This document shows, piece after piece, positions 12,080 through 23,109 of a DNA stretch of 64,000 nucleotides. Positions within the stretch are counted from its first letter, which is position 1. Each line of letters opens with the position of its first letter. Both the position numbers and the translations under genes were made by a program. The notes beneath the pieces are model-generated. The model had not been told where the DNA came from. It was given only the letters and a program-made list of their open reading frames with translations, and did not search any database. Location of the stretch: positions 2,852,001 to 2,916,000 of the forward strand of contig RQOL01000906.1 in assembly GCA_013076295.1 (NCBI GenBank), written 5' to 3'. The stretch comes from Sanderia malayensis (taxonomy: Eukaryota > Cnidaria > Scyphozoa > Semaeostomeae > Pelagiidae).

Positions 12080-13643
12080 GAGATAGGATATATACTAAAC
12101 TAGAGTGCGAACGAGGCTCCGGAAAGGTGACCCTTTTCGGCCATCTTGTTGACGGGAGTTTTTGACGGGTAAAAGTAGTGATTTCAATGCGTAAATGCCT
12201 ATCACATAGGCAAAACATGGATTTTTAGTATGATCCAGTAAAATTTAAAGACTGAGAAGCAACGAATGGTAAAGGAGAGACCTTTTCACACATTTTAACG
12301 TCTGGACATCGTGGAAGGTACAGTATTTTTTGTTTTATTTTAGTATGTAAGCTTAGAAGTAGTGGAGCGGCATGGAGGGCCCTGTCCCATAAAAACAGAA
12401 GAGACATAAAACATACACATAACAATTTTTATTAATGAACATTGGAACAGGGCAATTTTAACATACATAATGAATTGGTTTGGTAAAATAAATCTTTTCA
12501 TTATTTCATACAACCGAGAACCGACCACCCCTCCTTGTTTTCTTTTTGAGAATCGCCCTGTTGTTTCTGCATTTGTATCTATCATATCATTCATAGCATA
12601 GAAATAAATGCTATTGACAGCTTTTAAGACCTGTTTTGCATGCTCGATATTACTACAAGGTCGATATTCGGATTTTTTTTTCAGTATCAGCAAATTAAAC
12701 TTTAGTTGTTATGATTTATTTTGGGCCCGGCGCCTTCTGGAGCAAGGAGCGCCACCGCAGAGACGAGAAAGGCTTGTTTATATCGAGGAAATTACAGTAA
12801 AAACAACTGAAGTACGGTCGAAAAATGCAAGTTCTTCGCATCATGCATGGCATGAAAATCAGCAGATAAAGAACTGAAAATTGCTCAGAATGGTAAACTG
12901 GATAGCAATACAATTGCTGTTATGAAGGCTGCCTGTATGTGTGGAGAGCCGGAGCGGGAGGCGGGACATGAAGGAAGGACGGGATCAACAACTTAAAGCG
13001 TGGAAACATCCAGACAAAGTTAAAATAACGCAAATTTTAGTTCAAAAATAGGACATAAATCATATTTTTATTGTATTGTGTTGATTTTGTTTTCATTTTA
13101 TTTCAAATATTTTTACAAAACGGATTTCTCTTTGTATTTTTCAATTGTCTTCATATCATTTGATAGATTGGCCTAAGATCCTAAAAAAGCCTGTTGCTCT
13201 GTTCATTCTTGTTAGATTTTTGTCATTCTTGCTTCAGATCAATATAAAAATAGATTATTTTGTTCACCACCCCAATACGTCGTTATTTGTATGAGGAAAA
13301 ATCAGAAAACTAAGAAACAATTTTGGCCTACGAAAAAAGTCAAGAGATTTTCAAGTACTTACACATTGACAAAATGTAGACATTTGCAGTATTTGACAGA
13401 AATTTTAATACCATAGACAGGTTTCCACATACATACTTATTTAGAAACTGGTAAAAACTTTGGAATTTAGTTTTCGAATCACGCTATAAGCTTTAAATTT
13501 AAACTTTAGGTGAGCTCCAGACATTGCCGTGCCTTGAATATTTTCGCAACTTCTCCCGTCAACAAGATGGCGCACAAAGTTTCAGCCTCGCTATGACCGA
13601 AACAATAGGAGTTAGCTCTCTAGTTTAGTATATATCCTATCTC
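12080..13643. mobile_element. Large Tc1/mariner-like non-autonomous element
   Basis: The terminal inverted repeats start GAGATAGGATATATACTAAA and are flanked on both sides by TA (12078-12079 and 13644-13645), the usual target duplication of Tc1/mariner. A second matching inverted segment lies deeper inside (GCCATCTTGTTGACGGGAG at 12140-12158, reverse complement at 13553-13571), so the imperfect inverted zone is about 80-90 bp. The roughly 1.4-kb interior has no ORF with a transposase-like helix-turn-helix or DDE/D signature. It is probably mobilised in trans or is dead. Confidence 0.7.
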
Positions 13644-13899
13644 TATGAAACTGGTAGACAAACAAGAAATATCAAAAGATTTACAGATTTCGGAGCATTT
13701 CTGTTAGCCCATTTCGAAAGGTGATATATTTTCAGATTTATAAACTCGACAATATTTTTTTGATTCTTTTGCATGCTTTTTTATAACATATTACGATTTA
13801 TTTCCTTTGAGCTATTCTCCCAACCAGCGGTGTTGCGTTTAGGCCCCTTTTGCATTTGTTTTCTATTTTTGTATCTATTATAGTATTACTGTATAAAGA

Positions 13900-15214
13900 A
13901 TGGCAGCAACAGGAGAGGAGAAAGTTGTTCTTATAACTGGTTGTTCAACTGGAATTGGTTTCGCATTAGCTTTGTTGTTAGCAAAAGACAAAGAGGGCAG
14001 ATTTCGAGTTTATGCAACGATGAGAAATCTGAGCAAGAGGAATTTGTTGGAAAAAGAAGCTGGCTCCTATTTTCAAAAAACCCTCTTTATCAAACAACTC
14101 GATGTTTCTTCAAACGAAGAAATTGATAAAATCGTAGAGGAGGTCACAAACGAAGCTGGAAGGATTGACATTTTAGGTTTTTACAAATCGTGAATTTTAA
14201 TACAACTTGCTAAATCACTTATTGATAATCATAATCGCGAAACACTTGTTATCTTGATATCTTTGCTTTTGCGCAAAATGAGGAAATGTTAAGGTCATCT
14301 ATACAAAATGCTGTTTTTTAATGAAAATATTAAAATTTCTTGCAGTGAACAACGCAGGAATTGGTCTTTTCGGTGCATTTGAAACCCAGTCGATGGAAGC
14401 GATAAGATCCATGTTCAGCACGAACGTTTATGGCCCAATCTATTTGACCCAGAAACTGCTTCCTCTTTGGAAGAAAACAGGTGGTGGTCACGTGGTGATG
14501 ATAACCTCTATTGCTGGAATCCTGGGTTTTCCATTCAACACTGGGTATTCAGCATCTAAAGCTGCATTGGAAGGATTTTCTGAGTCCCTTGCAGCTGAGT
14601 GCACGGGTTTTGGCATTAGGTATAGAGCTACACATAACTGCTCTTCTAACTTCATTTATTATCAACATGTCTTAACTTTTAGTTCAATTGTGAGCTAACC
14701 CTAATCATTGTGAGTGCAAGAAAAGTACCAAGACCTGTTTTCTTATAAACCATTTTATAAAAAAACTGTAATTGGTTATTTTTCAAATATAAGCCTATTT
14801 TTATTTCAGTTCTATGACATAAGGAGAGTTCTAAGCATTCTTGTTGTTAAGGTAATATCTGATGCACAATTTTTGAATTTTTACCTCAGGGTCTCAATCA
14901 TAGAGCCAGGTCCAGTTACGACAAAATTTATTGAAAGTGCCCAGGAAAAAATCAAAGAAAATGAAGCAGTGACAGAAAAACTTGATGATAAAACTAAGGA
15001 ATTGGTCAACAAGGCTATCGAGAACACAAGTAGTTATTTTGCAACCATGGGTCAAACTGCTGAAGACGTTGCCGAACATATTTTGCAAGCAATTGACGCA
15101 AAGGAACCGAAGTTACGATATCTCACAAATAACATGTTCTCTGCAGCTGTTCAAAAGAAATTGTCTGACCCAACTGGAAACGATGTCCTGGAGTTGCTCA
15201 AGATAAAGAAATGA
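13900..15214 (+). CDS. Short-chain dehydrogenase, RDH8/HSD17B1-like
   Basis: NAD(P)-dependent oxidoreductase of the classical SDR family. The closest resemblance I can judge is to retinol dehydrogenase 8 and 17-beta-hydroxysteroid dehydrogenase 1, so a retinoid or steroid substrate is likely but unproven. Exons 13900-14176, 14346-14619 and 14890-15214 join in frame (876 nt, 291 residues). Motifs in order: cofactor-binding TGCSTGIG near residue 15, NNAG at the exon 1/2 junction, the catalytic serine in ITSIAG, the YSASK active-site pair, and EPGPV after the last junction. The start ATG is the first in frame and directly precedes the family's N-terminal VVLITGCS strand. The gene ends tail to tail with SNRPD2, 313 bp away. 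Confidence 0.88.
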
Positions 15215-15527
15215 ACAAGAAAGAAGTCAGTAATAATACTTAATGCTATAATTCAACACAATTAATAATACAACATGTAATAAGTGTCTGATTTGGTTGA
15301 CTTGCATAGCAAATACAAAGTTTAAAAAGGGTGGCTTTTCTTTACTTATATTTACAAAGGTGATTACCTTTGCCATAGTTTGCGACAATACTGGAAAGTT
15401 AAGAGTTTAGTAAAAATGCAAACTTGGTCTGTTTCTTTACACTTTGCCACGTTCTACAGTCAGATGTCTCAACATCCTGTAGAGTTGCAGCTGTAATGTT
15501 GGCCCAAAGAAATTGGAAAAGGTCTTT
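15215..15527. other. Shared 3' region of two convergent genes
   Basis: No coding sequence. It holds the 3' UTRs of the dehydrogenase (+) and SNRPD2 (-). Confidence 0.4.
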
Positions 15528-16030
15528 TTATTTTGCATCAGCCATGGGATTTCTGAGCACAAGAATAACTGAATCTCCTCTGAGAAACATCTTTGCAATA
15601 TATCTATCCTTGTTGATTGGTTTCGATTTCTTGCTTTTGCTCGATTTTGGTATTTCAGTCCACAGCTCTTTCACATTTTCCAGCACCATATTACAGTGCC
15701 TATCAAATGCTTTGACTCGTCCTAATAACTTCCGATTATTTCTACAATTTATTAAAACTTGTGTGTTGTTTTTAACAGACTGCATCAACACTGACAAGGG
15801 TCCCGTGTTAAATTCCTCCTCTTCTCTCTTTGCAAGCTCTTCCGGGGTCATTTCTGACTTTGGTTTCGTTAGAAGCCTGCAACCAATTTAGGTACATCAA
15901 ATCAGTTTCAAATGTTCAAAAACAAATTTAGGCCTATAAACTATATATGATTAACTAACTATCGCACGAAATATAGGGCTTAACTTTTAAAACAACAATT
16001 TGATATTAAAATCAACACAACTTACGACAT
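15528..16030 (-). CDS. SNRPD2: Small nuclear ribonucleoprotein Sm D2
   Basis: Core Sm-ring protein of the spliceosomal snRNPs. Coding exons are 16026-16030 (only ATGTC) and 15528-15876. Joined they give 354 nt and 117 residues, close to the usual 118. The sequence reads [16 protein letters not shown]..., then the Sm1 motif ([32 protein letters not shown]) and the Sm2 motif ([15 protein letters not shown]). The tiny first coding exon is supported by a strong donor (ATGTC|GTAAGT) and the acceptor TTGCAG. The gene is head to head with PRPF31, another spliceosome component, about 2 kb away. Confidence 0.96.
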
Positions 16031-16944
16031 GACTTGTGAAAGATGCCAGCGATTATGTGTAAAATGAATTTGATTTTTTTCTTCTTCAGTCGTTTTCAGA
16101 ACGTGCAGAAAAAGATGGCAGTTAAAATTTGCTTGCTGAACGAACATAACATGCTTCAACATCTTTCGATTTACTACTGCCCACCTTTATTACAAAATTC
16201 CTTTGTTCTGGGCAAGTTCTTAGAGGTCCAGAAGGGCATATACGAGGGGGAGCGAGGGTGAACGCAAATTTTTCTTTTCATTTTTTTTAATTATTCTAGC
16301 TTTGATTGGCTGTATTAAAATTTTTTTATTTACTTTTTTTGTAAAATAATTGTTATTAACATTAAGGTTATAAAAAAGTAAAAAAATAGTAACATTTCCT
16401 CGTGGTAGAAGTAAAATAATAAGCAGAAAGATGAAGGTGAGTAAGTAGAATTTTGATAGAATTATGGTTTATTTTACAGGCTCGGAAAACATGCGCCGTA
16501 TATGGACAAAAACCCAAAGCAATACAGATAACAAGAGAAACTTATTTTCTTGTGATGAGTAAGTAGAACAATTGTTAATTTGTACCAACTACTTGTTAGT
16601 TAGGAAGTTATGCAAAATCTTTTATCGATACAAATTTGCCCTTCTTCAGATTAAACGTTCTTGTCGTGCCCCTCCCCAATCAGTAGCATATTTTTACTTC
16701 CAGACATCACACTTTTGTATGTTCTATATTACCCTTGCGTTGCTTATTACATTTGCAGCCCAAACCAATGTTAATGGAGAAAGAAGCTTTTCCTTTTATG
16801 GTTACCGAAAATGAACTCTACGCAATGGATCTGTCAGGTTTTCTTAATTCTTTTAAGGATTTTTCTTGTTGAGCTGCGAATAAAATTCAACATCCAACAA
16901 TGAATTAGTTCAAGGCGTAAGATGTTAGCTTGCTGCGCATGTAT
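16031..16944. other. Intergenic region upstream of SNRPD2
   Basis: AT-rich with no supported exon. It presumably includes the SNRPD2 promoter. Short ORFs here show no conserved features. Confidence 0.35.
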
Positions 16945-17885
16945 GTAGAGCGTAACGGTGGATGACTACATGTCTGGTGCGTTGATTCCTTTGACCTCAT
17001 GCTATTCTCTACTTATTGGAAGCTCTGCTATGGACTAGCGGTAACTTACCTGCAAGCTAAGCTCAAGATCCCTGGTTCGAACCCTGATGAGGACATCTAG
17101 TTTGTGTTTTGATCAATTTGTAATTTAAATGTCCCAAGGTTGGGTGCGTAGTGCCCTGGATTGGCTACTACGCAGGAGATTGCATGACGTAATAGTACTG
17201 ACCACAGTTTATGGTATATCAGTCAGGGTTAGGGTAAGGATTAGAGTGCCCTAAAGGTGGGCGTGTATGCGCAGTGCCATATATAGGCTACTGCGCAGGA
17301 GTATAGATGACGCAATACCACTATCAGTTAGGATTAAGGTAAGGGTTAGGGTTAGGATTAGGGTTAGGGTTAGGGTTAGGGTTAGGGTTAGAGTGCCCTA
17401 AAGGTGGGCGTGTATGCGCAGTGCCATGTATAGGCTACTGCGCAGGAGTACACATGGCGTAATGCTACTGACAGTGTCTGATGTATCAGTTAGGATTAGG
17501 GTTAGGGTTAGGGTTAGGGATAGGATTGGAGTGCCCTAAAGGTGGGCGTGCATGCGCAGTGCCATATATAGGCTACTGCGCAGGAGTACACATGACGTAA
17601 TGACACTGACAGTGTCTGATGTATCAGTTAGGATTAGGGTTATGATTAGGGTTAGGGTTAGGGATAGGATTGGAGTGCCCTAAAGGTGGGTGTGCATGCG
17701 CAGTGCCATATATGGGTTACTGCGCAGGAGTATACATGACGTAATGCCACTGACAGTGTCTGGTGTATCAGTTAGACTTAGGGTTAGGATTAGGGCTAGG
17801 GTTAGGGATAGGATTGGAGTGCCCTAAAGGTGGGCGTGCATGCGCAGTGCCATATATAGGCTACTGCGCAGGAGTACACATGACG
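16945..17885 (+). repeat. Composite SINE plus telomere-like minisatellite, copy 1
   Basis: The head is tRNA-like, with an A-box-like word at 17031-17041 (tggactagcgg) and a B box at 17074-17084 (ggttcgaaccc). It continues with ttgtgttttgatcaatttgt. Six units of roughly 140 bp follow. Each contains a short inverted pair (tgcgcagt ... actgcgca) around catatata, then a CATGACGTAAT word, and most end in several TTAGGG copies. A second copy with the same head, order and orientation lies at 40880-41684. Confidence 0.85.
17031..17084 (+). promoter_or_regulatory. Internal RNA polymerase III promoter of a tRNA-derived SINE
   Basis: The A-box-like sequence at 17031-17041 and the exact B-box consensus at 17074-17084 have tRNA-like spacing. 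No full cloverleaf is evident, so this is a SINE head and not a functional tRNA gene. Confidence 0.65.
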
Positions 17886-18071
17886 CAATACGGAATGATA
17901 ATTTTATTTCGGGATTTCCATACATTAAGGACTTGTACTTTTTTGTATTGACCTGAGCATGCGCTGAACACGTTTTTGTTTTTGGCCTTGTGGATACTTA
18001 CGAGGGCCTAAGATAGGTTTTTTTAATTTAGGTTTTGATATCTTCCAGTTTGTAGAAAATAAAGCTGCAAA

Positions 18072-20226
18072 ATGTCTTTAGCCGATGAGCTTTTAGCTGA
18101 TCTTGAAGAGGATGACGATGTCGAGGAAAGTTTCGAGGCAAGCAATGCTCAAAATGGTTCAGCAATGGAAGTTGAAACTGCAGGCGAAGAAGATCTTATG
18201 AAAACAAGCACCTCTGTGTGCAATTTTGCCAAGTTACAAGGTAGTGTGCGACTGAACAACGTCTTGGAGCAAATGGAGGAATTCCTTAAGAATCCAAGAA
18301 CTAGAGATTCCATAGTTGGTCCTGTTGAGATGGATCCAGAATTTAAACTTATCGTTGAGGCTAATAACCTCACAGTTGAAATAGAACACGAAATTACAAT
18401 TATTCATAAATATTGCAGAGATTTATACTCGAAGCGGTTCCCAGAGCTTGAATCGTTAGTCCCGAATGCTCTTGATTACATAAATACAGTCCATGCACTT
18501 GGAAATGAACTAAAAGCAAGTAAAATCGATGATTTGGATTTTTTGCCATCAGCTACAAAAATGGTGGTGAGTGTTACTGCAGCCACAACTCAAGGAGAGA
18601 TTTTAGATCAATTTGAAAGCGAACGTTTAAAAGAAGCATGCAAAATGGTGTCAGATTTAACCGAAGCCAAGATCAATATTTTCAATTACGTTGAATCAAG
18701 AATGTCATTCATTGCACCTAATATTTCTGTTATAATTGGAGCTTCAACCGCTGCTAAGATTCTTGGAATTGCCGGTGGATTGAGTGTCCTTTCCAAAATG
18801 CCAGCTTGCAACATCTTGCTTCTTGGAGCTCAAAAGAAAACACTAAGTGGATTTTCATCAACAAGTATTCTTCCTCACACTGGGTTCATTTACTTCAGTG
18901 AGATTGTACAGGTATGTAGAATAGTTGAAATTTGTTGAGATATATGCTTGATACACCAAAGATATATGCTTGATCAGAGAAGCTTTATTTCTGTTAGTCT
19001 TTATTTTGACAACTGATTATTTTGCAGGGTGTCCCTCCTCATTTGAGAAGGAAAGCTGCCAGACTTGTTTCAGCAAAGTGTTGTCTTGCTGCTAGAATTG
19101 ACAGCTTTCATGAAAATTTGGATGGCAGTCTTGGGCAGCAGTTTTTAGAGGATATCGAAAAGAAACTGGAAAAACTGCAGGAACCTCCACCAGTCAAGGA
19201 AGTCAAGGCACTGCCAAGGCCAGATGACCCTGTCAGGACAAAGAGGGGAGGAAGAAGGGTGCGTAAGATGAAAGAGAAATTTGCTGTCACTGAAATGAGA
19301 AGACAAGCAAATAGAATGAAATTCGGCCAACTTGGCGAAGATGTCTACCAAACGGATCTTGGTTATGGAGTTGGAACAATCAAGGAAGGGAGTGGAAAAG
19401 TAAGAAATGCCGCTGTGGATAAAAAAACTCAAGTCTCAATATCAAAAAGATTGCAGGTCATTATTTATTCATTAATTCATTTGTTTCATTTGTTTTTCAT
19501 GCATTTTAATTTTAATACATTGAATATCCAAGGGAATGAAATGCTTTTGTAAGTTGATCAGCTTTGAGGCTGATCAAAGGGTATGTCATGAATCATACAT
19601 GGGCTAATTGAAATCAAGGGGGATAAAGATATTCTATCCATTAGGGAACTTCACTTAAATGTAATTTCATTTATCAATTTCAAACAGTAATTTCTTTGTA
19701 TTTTGGCAAATACAAAGACATAGGTCGTTTCTAACATATAGTAGTGGGCAAAGTTCCTTGGAGCATTTTTAAAATTACGAAGGAATACTATTAATTTGTA
19801 AATTTCTTTTTCCATGGGGCTCATTTGACCCCTGTATTCATTGTACAAAAGGAAATGTGCAAAATTTACGAAGGTCGCTAGTGTCCGAGAATTTTTGTCT
19901 GCCATTCTAGGTTATACAAAGTACTGTTTAATTTGAATAAGATGAAAGTGTTGATAAGTGGTTTGTATTTTGTCCCTTAGAGAAATCTTGCTGCCATGAA
20001 CCAGTCATATGGTGGTAAATCAACAGTTAGAGGGCAATCATCATCTGTGAAAAGCCAAATGTCTGTGAGAAGCCAGATATCAGGTACTGCTTCCAGTGTG
20101 GCATTCAGTGCCGTTCAAGGACTTGAAATTGTCAACCCTCATGCCGCTGAAAAACGTGTCCAAGAAGCAAATGCAAAATACTTTTCAAACCAATCTGGTT
20201 TTCTTCATGTGAACAAAAAGGAGTAG
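18072..20226 (+). CDS. PRPF31: U4/U6 snRNP protein Prp31
   Basis: Splicing factor that bridges U4 snRNA/15.5K to the tri-snRNP. Exons 18072-18911, 19028-19456 and 19981-20226 are all phase 0 and give 504 residues, compared with about 499 in human. It starts MSLADELLADLEED, followed by an acidic stretch and the NOSIC/Nop domain (NLTVEIEHEITIIHKYCRDL, YSKRFPELESLVPNALDYI, VESRMSFIAPNISVIIGAST, GFSSTSILPHTGFIY). A basic GGRRVRKMKEKF region and the C-terminal YGGKSTVR ... GTASSVAF ... LEIVNPHAAEKRV block follow. Only two introns remain. The 5' flank is shared with SNRPD2 and contains a telomere-like repeat ending about 190 bp before the ATG. Confidence 0.97.
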
Positions 20227-21026
20227 CAAACACTAAGGAACTCACCAGGCAAGTGAGAATTTTATTTTCTTCCGTTATTTTAAACTCAAGGGCATTTTTG
20301 TGTTGCATTGCATGCATGTAACTGGTGTGTTACAAGTAAACTGTTTCATAATTTAAGTCAGGTCACATAAATTAAGCAAATGAAATCACCTATTATATCT
20401 GCTTAATAATTTCAAACAAATAAACTACAAAAGCTACTTTTTACAATATAAACTTTGTTTTTGTGGAAATCACATTCAATATCAAGTACACGTGGTTTTA
20501 TAAGAAAGTATTTTGTACTAAACTTCTTAAGGTTCTTTTGGGAATAATTGAAAACATTTATTGTAGTGCTATTTAAGTTATGAATAACATTTTGGCCATT
20601 ATAATGTTGATAAATAATATATTATAGTCAGAATATTATGTATTTTGTGCTTTCATGGCAATTTTTCCTCGAAATTTTGAGCATCTGAGCTCGTTTTAGG
20701 TTTCGAAAATCCAGTACTGAATTTTCTTAATTCTTTGACCAGCCGAGTAAAACTTTCTTATAAAAACGTGTACATTAGTTGATGTCCACATAATGTAACT
20801 ACATATGAACTTCAGGCTATATGAAATAATAAATGAAAAAGGTTTTTCAATACCACTTAAAGTCCGATAAATAATTTTGTCTTAACATTCTGCTAGTTTA
20901 TACGTCTAATTTCTGATGTTTTGCCACTAAAATTATGGCTCTAAAGGCATCGTTTAATAAATATATTAAGGCTTCCTTTGGTGCATGTTATGAAAGACGA
21001 AATTTTGATGCAAATTTCTGTCGAAT
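20227..21026. other. Spacer between PRPF31 and the small membrane protein gene
   Basis: Presumed 3' UTRs of two convergent genes. AT-rich, no coding exon seen. Confidence 0.35.
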
Positions 21027-21780
21027 CTATCTGCTGTTGTGGTTGGCTAATATGTTATCATCGATGGGAAAGATGTCGCCACGTTTACAATTTTTACTTT
21101 TGCAATTATATGCGGGATCCAATCTTTTCTGACTGCTATATCTTTCAGACACAGTCAACTCTTTTATTGAGCTATCGAAGCTATCGAAGGCATAGTTGTT
21201 ATGTTGAAGTGGCCCCATGGGTATCGAGAACTCTGTTTGTTCGCTGAAGTCATTAAATGTTTTTGATGTTTGGGGAAATTCAAGACCGTCAAACCATGAT
21301 ACTCCACTCTCTTTATTTCGCCTCAACGTCTCAATCCTGCAGATAAAAACATATCTGAGATATCACGTAATTAATAGATATTCATTAAAGTGGTTGAATA
21401 TGAATGAGTGCTTAAAATGTATCTGTGAAATGTATACAGGTTGTTCCTCCCACCTTTTGCGTTTTAGCTTGTGTTTTTTGTAAACAAAGTAAGCAACGAT
21501 TATTGTAGCAAGGCTCAAAACAACAGACAGAGGTATTATGATGGTGATCAGTTGCTGGGCTGATCCTAGAATAAACACATTCATAGTAAATGAAAGAACA
21601 CAAAATGTTTTATTATGATATGCTAGGTGTATCGTGAGGATGACGTTAAACAATAATAAAATAATGAAGCCTGATAATTAAAAAGGATTAATTACCATTC
21701 TGAGTGGTATAATTGGAAGTTGTAGTCAAGTTTGTTGTTATGGTTGTTGCATTGGTACTTGCTGCCATGACCGACTGCAT
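21027..21780 (-). CDS. Small single-pass membrane protein, unrecognised
   Basis: Exons 21696-21780, 21454-21565 and 21027-21336 (minus strand) join in phase to a 168-residue protein with consensus splice sites. The first 28 residues are Thr/Asn-rich (TNATTITTNLTTTSNYTTQN) with several N-x-T glycosylation motifs and no cleavable signal peptide. Next come one hydrophobic helix (LITIIIPLSVVLSLATIIVA), a basic KKHKLKRKR stop-transfer cluster and a cytosolic tail of about 110 residues rich in S, F and D (FDSFDSS). The layout suggests a type III membrane protein or mucin-like receptor. I do not recognise a family, and the start could be the second ATG at 21768. Confidence 0.55.
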
Positions 21781-22605
21781 CATTGATCTACCAATTTCTC
21801 TATAATTAATGATAATTATGATGATACTTTGATGACGTATTGTGTCGGTGGCTGGTAACTTTATCCGCCTTCTTGTTTTGTGTCTGTTTTGTGGTTCAAA
21901 TTTGACAGTTCACACACATGCAGAAATCAAATCTTAATTTCGATTCGCCCTCTTGCCTTTGCCTTACTTTGCTTATTTGTCGCCAAAATTTTTTCCCAGT
22001 TTCGCAATGGTGTTCAGTATTCTTCGAGTTATTTTTTCATTTGATGTGAAGTTATTCAATTGTTTAACATCCACTTGAATATATTAAGCGAGGCGTTTTG
22101 TTTTGACCGATTGTACAGAGTAGAAATTAGACGAGGAGCTTTTTAATTGCTTTCGTGTGTCCAAGCTCGTTTATTGGTTCCTCGAAACCGCACATTTGCG
22201 TAATTGGACGTTTTATTTTAAGAGGAATATTATATTTCACACAGGCAAATATTGGCTGGAAGTCTCTGTAATTATTATATAAAGAAATCATGTAAATTGG
22301 TATCAAAATATCAAAATAGTGTTGAATACTTTACATACCAAACAACTGCATCAAAATAATCCTTTTTCCAATATACAGTATACTGGAAGATTGTGATACA
22401 GCATATTTGAAGTGTCTTTGAATGTCTTCATCTAAAGTGATGATAAATTGTTTTAGATCGTATAATATGAAGCTTGTTCAGCACAGACATTTAGGCCAAC
22501 TAATGATATAACATTTTTCTGTATAATCTTATTTATAATGGTACCTGTTGAGTCGATTTTAGATGATTGCGGGTAGCAGGTGATTAAAGCCGAATTCCAC
22601 GAATA
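21781..22605. other. Intergenic region between divergent gene candidates
   Basis: No exon is visible. It would be the promoter interval if both the small membrane protein (-) and the candidate at 22606 (+) are real. Confidence 0.3.
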
Positions 22606-23109
22606 ATGACTTCCATTGACGAAGGAGCATCCTACGCAGAGGATGACGTGTTTCTCAAATCGAGGCCACATTTTGATTTCGAGGTTGCAGCCCGCGTGTT
22701 TCGTTCTTTCTTTTTTCGACTTCGTCGGGGAAGGAAGGTGGAGAGATAACAAGAAAGCAAGAATTTTGGATTTATTTCAAGGAATATCCAAGGTAGGGTC
22801 AATGTTATTAAACAGAGTTATCATATTTGTCAGCAACAAGACTTCTCATGTTTATCAGCAATTCTTCCTTTATTTATTGGGACAAATAAGCGTCGTTTGT
22901 TGTGGTATTTTCCAAATGAAAGTACATAGCTTCGAATTTTCAAAATGGCGACGTAGCGAAGGCCTATCTATTGATTGTATTATGTTTATTTCATGCAGCG
23001 AATTATAAAGTTGTGGATGAATATATATCAATATTTGGAGTTGCCAGTTGCAGAAGAAGTATTGAGGCGACGAGAAAGAATTACACAAAGTTATGGACTC
23101 AAGTTTACA
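22606..23109 (+). CDS. Candidate 5' exons of an unrecognised gene
   Basis: Two possible coding exons, 22606-22737 and 22999-23109, join at phase 0 with plausible donor and acceptor. They give an 81-residue start, MTSIDEGASYAEDDVFLKSR ... RRGRK-RIIKLWMNIYQYLE ... RRRERITQSYGLKFT. The composition (charged, aromatic, few low-complexity runs) looks coding. I cannot place a following exon in phase and recognise no family. It may be partial or a chance model. Confidence 0.3.

Noticed and set aside
12340..12693. 117-codon ORF inside the TA-flanked element
   Set aside because: No helix-turn-helix, DDE/D or zinc motif; not convincing as a transposase.
17031..17100. tRNA gene
   Set aside because: A and B boxes are present, but there is no cloverleaf or acceptor stem, and a second decayed copy shows that it is a SINE.
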